Source: Verrucomicrobiota bacterium (GTDB lineage: Bacteria; Verrucomicrobiota; Verrucomicrobiia; Opitutales; Opitutaceae). From it: a DNA stretch of 5,166 bases. The position numbers and the translations under genes are program-made. The stretch is taken from assembly GCA_030916665.1 (NCBI GenBank), contig JAUPWC010000166.1, positions 1-5,166 on the forward strand. The letters are read 5' to 3'. This document shows positions 5,111-5,166 of this stretch, in pieces; positions within the stretch are counted from its first letter, which is position 1, and every line of letters starts with the position of its first letter. The notes beneath the pieces were generated by a model. The model was given only the letters and a program-made list of their open reading frames with translations. It did no database searches and was not told the DNA's origin.

Positions 5111-5166
5111 ATGCCTCGCTCCGTGACCCTCTTCACCGGCCAATGGGCCGATCTGCCTCTCGTCAA
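5111..5166 (+). CDS. Sugar phosphate isomerase/epimerase-like TIM-barrel protein (partial, 5' end only)
   Basis: Only 18 complete codons are visible, reading MPRSVTLFTGQWADLPLV. The start MxRxVTLFTGQWADLPL is characteristic of a group of AP-endonuclease-2/xylose-isomerase-like TIM-barrel proteins annotated as sugar phosphate isomerase/epimerase, in which this segment is the first strand of the barrel. The ATG follows a pyrimidine-rich leader (ctgctcctccc) as at the other starts. Its position after a sugar dehydrogenase pair and a sugar transporter fits a role in cytoplasmic processing of the imported sugar, for example isomerising or cleaving a keto-sugar. The metal-binding residues lie outside the window. 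Confidence 0.68.
   Translation, partial: MPRSVTLFTGQWADLPLV

Noticed and set aside
1..5166. tRNA, rRNA, CRISPR arrays, insertion sequences or phage genes
   Set aside because: No cloverleaf or rRNA segment, no regularly spaced direct repeat of CRISPR length, and no transposase or integrase motif was found on either strand.

Overview
This is a GC-rich, densely coding bacterial window. It carries the end of one leftward gene pair and most of one rightward sugar-oxidation and transport cluster. The best guess for the source is a verrucomicrobial, Opitutaceae-like bacterium. That rests on the combination of a GMC dehydrogenase with a gluconate-2-dehydrogenase-subunit-3-like Tat protein, a FucP-like MFS transporter and a TIM-barrel sugar isomerase, plus start codons preceded by C-rich leaders and short phased repeats between genes. 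The taxonomic call is inference; no marker gene is present.

Layout. Positions 1-157 (minus strand) hold most of a small antitoxin of the putative addiction-module family, cut by the window edge. Positions 214-693 (minus) encode a 159-residue protein I do not recognise. A divergent gap of 166 bp (694-859) contains a triple CGAAA repeat. Positions 860-2674 (plus) encode a GMC flavoprotein dehydrogenase. Positions 2801-3454 (plus) encode its probable Tat-exported small subunit. The 126 bp between them are bracketed by two inverted arrays of a degenerate 7-bp repeat, TGARACC. A 295-bp gap (3455-3749) holds five consecutive GC-rich hairpins, then an A-rich stretch with an inverted repeat. Positions 3750-4976 (plus) encode a 12-helix MFS sugar transporter, followed by a clear intrinsic terminator. 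A third heptad array (5071-5105) leads into the first 18 codons of a sugar phosphate isomerase/epimerase-like gene at 5111.

How the genes may work together. The GMC subunit has no signal peptide. The small subunit has a twin-arginine signal, so the pair is probably exported folded and together, and oxidises a sugar or glycoside in the periplasm. Known relatives of this arrangement are FAD-dependent glucose dehydrogenase, gluconate 2-dehydrogenase, and glucoside 3-dehydrogenase (including the Caulobacter lacABC type). The MFS protein could then import the sugar or keto-sugar, and the TIM-barrel protein could act on it in the cytoplasm. No cytochrome c subunit lies in the window, so the electron acceptor is not visible.

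The most interesting signals are non-coding: the phased heptad arrays placed between genes and close to start codons, a pair of inverted hairpin modules with a compensatory base-pair change, and the absence of Shine-Dalgarno sequences at all five confident starts, each of which follows a C-rich leader.
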